Part shown: positions 7,189 to 7,415 of the stretch, piece by piece
Numbering within the stretch: the stretch's first letter is position 1
Layout of the letters: the number at the start of each line of letters is the position of its first letter
Assembly: GCA_030613915.1 (NCBI GenBank)
Contig: JAUWKY010000107.1
Coordinates: 1 to 7,415, forward strand
Length of the DNA stretch: 7,415 nt
Reading direction: 5' to 3'
Source of the DNA: Syntrophobacterales bacterium
GTDB lineage: Bacteria > Desulfobacterota > Syntrophobacteria > BM002
The notes under the pieces: generated by a model
What the model saw: the letters and a program-made list of their open reading frames with translations, nothing else
Databases searched by the model: none
What the model was told of the DNA's origin: nothing
Made by a program: the position numbers and the translations under genes

Positions 7189-7252
7189 GTCATTCCGGAA
7201 TCCGCCGACGGCGGATATCTGGAATCTAGATTCCCGCTTTCGCGGGAATGAC
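7189..7252. repeat. Dispersed palindromic repeat (GTCATTCC…GGAATGAC)
   Basis: The ends GTCATTCC (7189-7196) and GGAATGAC (7245-7252) are perfect inverted copies. Inside are two compact hairpins: TCCGCC-GAC-GGCGGA (7201-7215) and ATTCCCGC-TTTC-GCGGGAAT (7230-7249). On the minus strand it translates as the SFPRKRESR peptide seen in many spurious database proteins, which marks it as a common interspersed proteobacterial repeat rather than coding sequence. Confidence 0.75.
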
Positions 7253-7313
7253 GTTCCAGAAACCTCAGTAGGCAAATCGATCATTGGCAGTTGAATGCTC
7301 TTCGTATTTGACA

Positions 7314-7341
7314 CGCTATGCGCTGTGCGCTCTGCGATCCG
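7314..7341 (+). repeat. Heptad tandem repeat (CGCTNTG)
   Basis: Three consecutive 7-base units CGCTATG, CGCTGTG, CGCTCTG are followed by a degenerate CGATCCG. Unit length and the leading CGC match the right arm of the 5492-5577 repeat, suggesting the same repeat-generating process. It ends where the ribosome site of the next gene begins. Confidence 0.55.
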
Positions 7342-7350
7342 AAGGTCAAC

Positions 7351-7415
7351 ATGGACCAAAACCAGAAAGATCACTTCTACCAGGGATGGCTATACCATTT
7401 CATGGTGGATCCACT
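7351..7415 (+). CDS. 5' end of a rightward gene cut by the window edge
   Basis: ATG at 7351 has a good ribosome site (GAAGG, 7341-7345, five bases upstream) and opens 21 codons with no stop, beginning MDQNQKDHFYQGWLYHFM and continuing VDP. The pattern of aromatic residues followed by VDP(L) recalls the N-termini of some class I SAM-dependent methyltransferases, but 21 residues are too few to assign a function. It is divergent from holA, which lies 384 bases to the left. Confidence 0.5.
   Translation, partial: MDQNQKDHFYQGWLYHFMVDP

Larger units (their letters stand above)
6967..7350. other. Divergent intergenic region between holA and the right-edge gene
   Basis: No coding region is supported in these 384 bases; the longest frame (minus strand) is only the translation of the palindromic repeat. 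The region contains AT-rich sequence with the inverted pair TAAATT/AATTTA (6986-6991 with 6997-7002) just upstream of holA, a small AGCTC/GAGCT hairpin (7143-7157), the GTCATTCC palindrome (7189-7252) and a heptad tract (7314-7341). A TTGACA at 7308-7313 has no acceptable -10 partner. No clear holA promoter was found. Confidence 0.55.

Noticed and set aside
7308..7336. Promoter for the right-edge gene from TTGACA at 7308
   Set aside because: Bases at the expected -10 position (TCTGCG and neighbours) do not resemble TATAAT and belong to the heptad tract.
7156..7374. Minus-strand open frame of 72 residues in the right intergenic region
   Set aside because: Its centre is the translation of the GTCATTCC palindrome (the SFPRKRESR peptide), a familiar artefact, and it overlaps the start of the right-edge gene.

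Overview
The window looks like a bacterial chromosome segment of mid GC content, most likely from a deltaproteobacterium (Desulfobacterota). The grounds are the hybrid sensor kinase architecture, the lipid-A-type acyltransferase, and the heptameric GCCTT-type and GTCATTCC…GGAATGAC palindromic repeats between genes. This placement is inference from style, not from a marker gene.

Layout: positions 1-547 hold no convincing gene. They contain an 18-nt inverted repeat, a near-consensus sigma-70 promoter (334-363), a strong Shine-Dalgarno leading into a two-codon open frame, and a structured leader ending in a terminator-like hairpin plus U-tract (444-534). A rightward run of three genes follows: a soluble hybrid histidine kinase (548-3352), an LpxL/HtrB-like acyltransferase (3402-4409), and an enolase-superfamily enzyme of the muconate-lactonizing type (4351-5478). 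The last two overlap by 59 bases. A stem of heptad repeats (5492-5577) separates this run from a convergent gene for the DNA polymerase III delta subunit, holA (6966-5584, minus strand), which carries an unusual insertion of about 90-100 residues.

The right end (6967-7350) is intergenic, with a palindromic dispersed repeat and a second heptad tract. The first 21 codons of a rightward gene then run off the edge at 7415.

How the genes may work together: the kinase has no membrane segment and no DNA-binding output. It probably senses a cytoplasmic signal through its N-terminal Cys/His-containing domain, GAF and PAS, and passes phosphate to its own receiver and on to partners outside the window. 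The overlapping acyltransferase and enolase-type enzyme are probably translated together. A shared pathway (for example a modified lipid, or an acylated product built on a racemised or cyclised acid) is possible but not shown by the sequence. holA is an unrelated housekeeping gene. The points most worth a second look are the structured leader before the kinase, the overlapping enzyme pair of unknown substrate, and the enlarged delta subunit.
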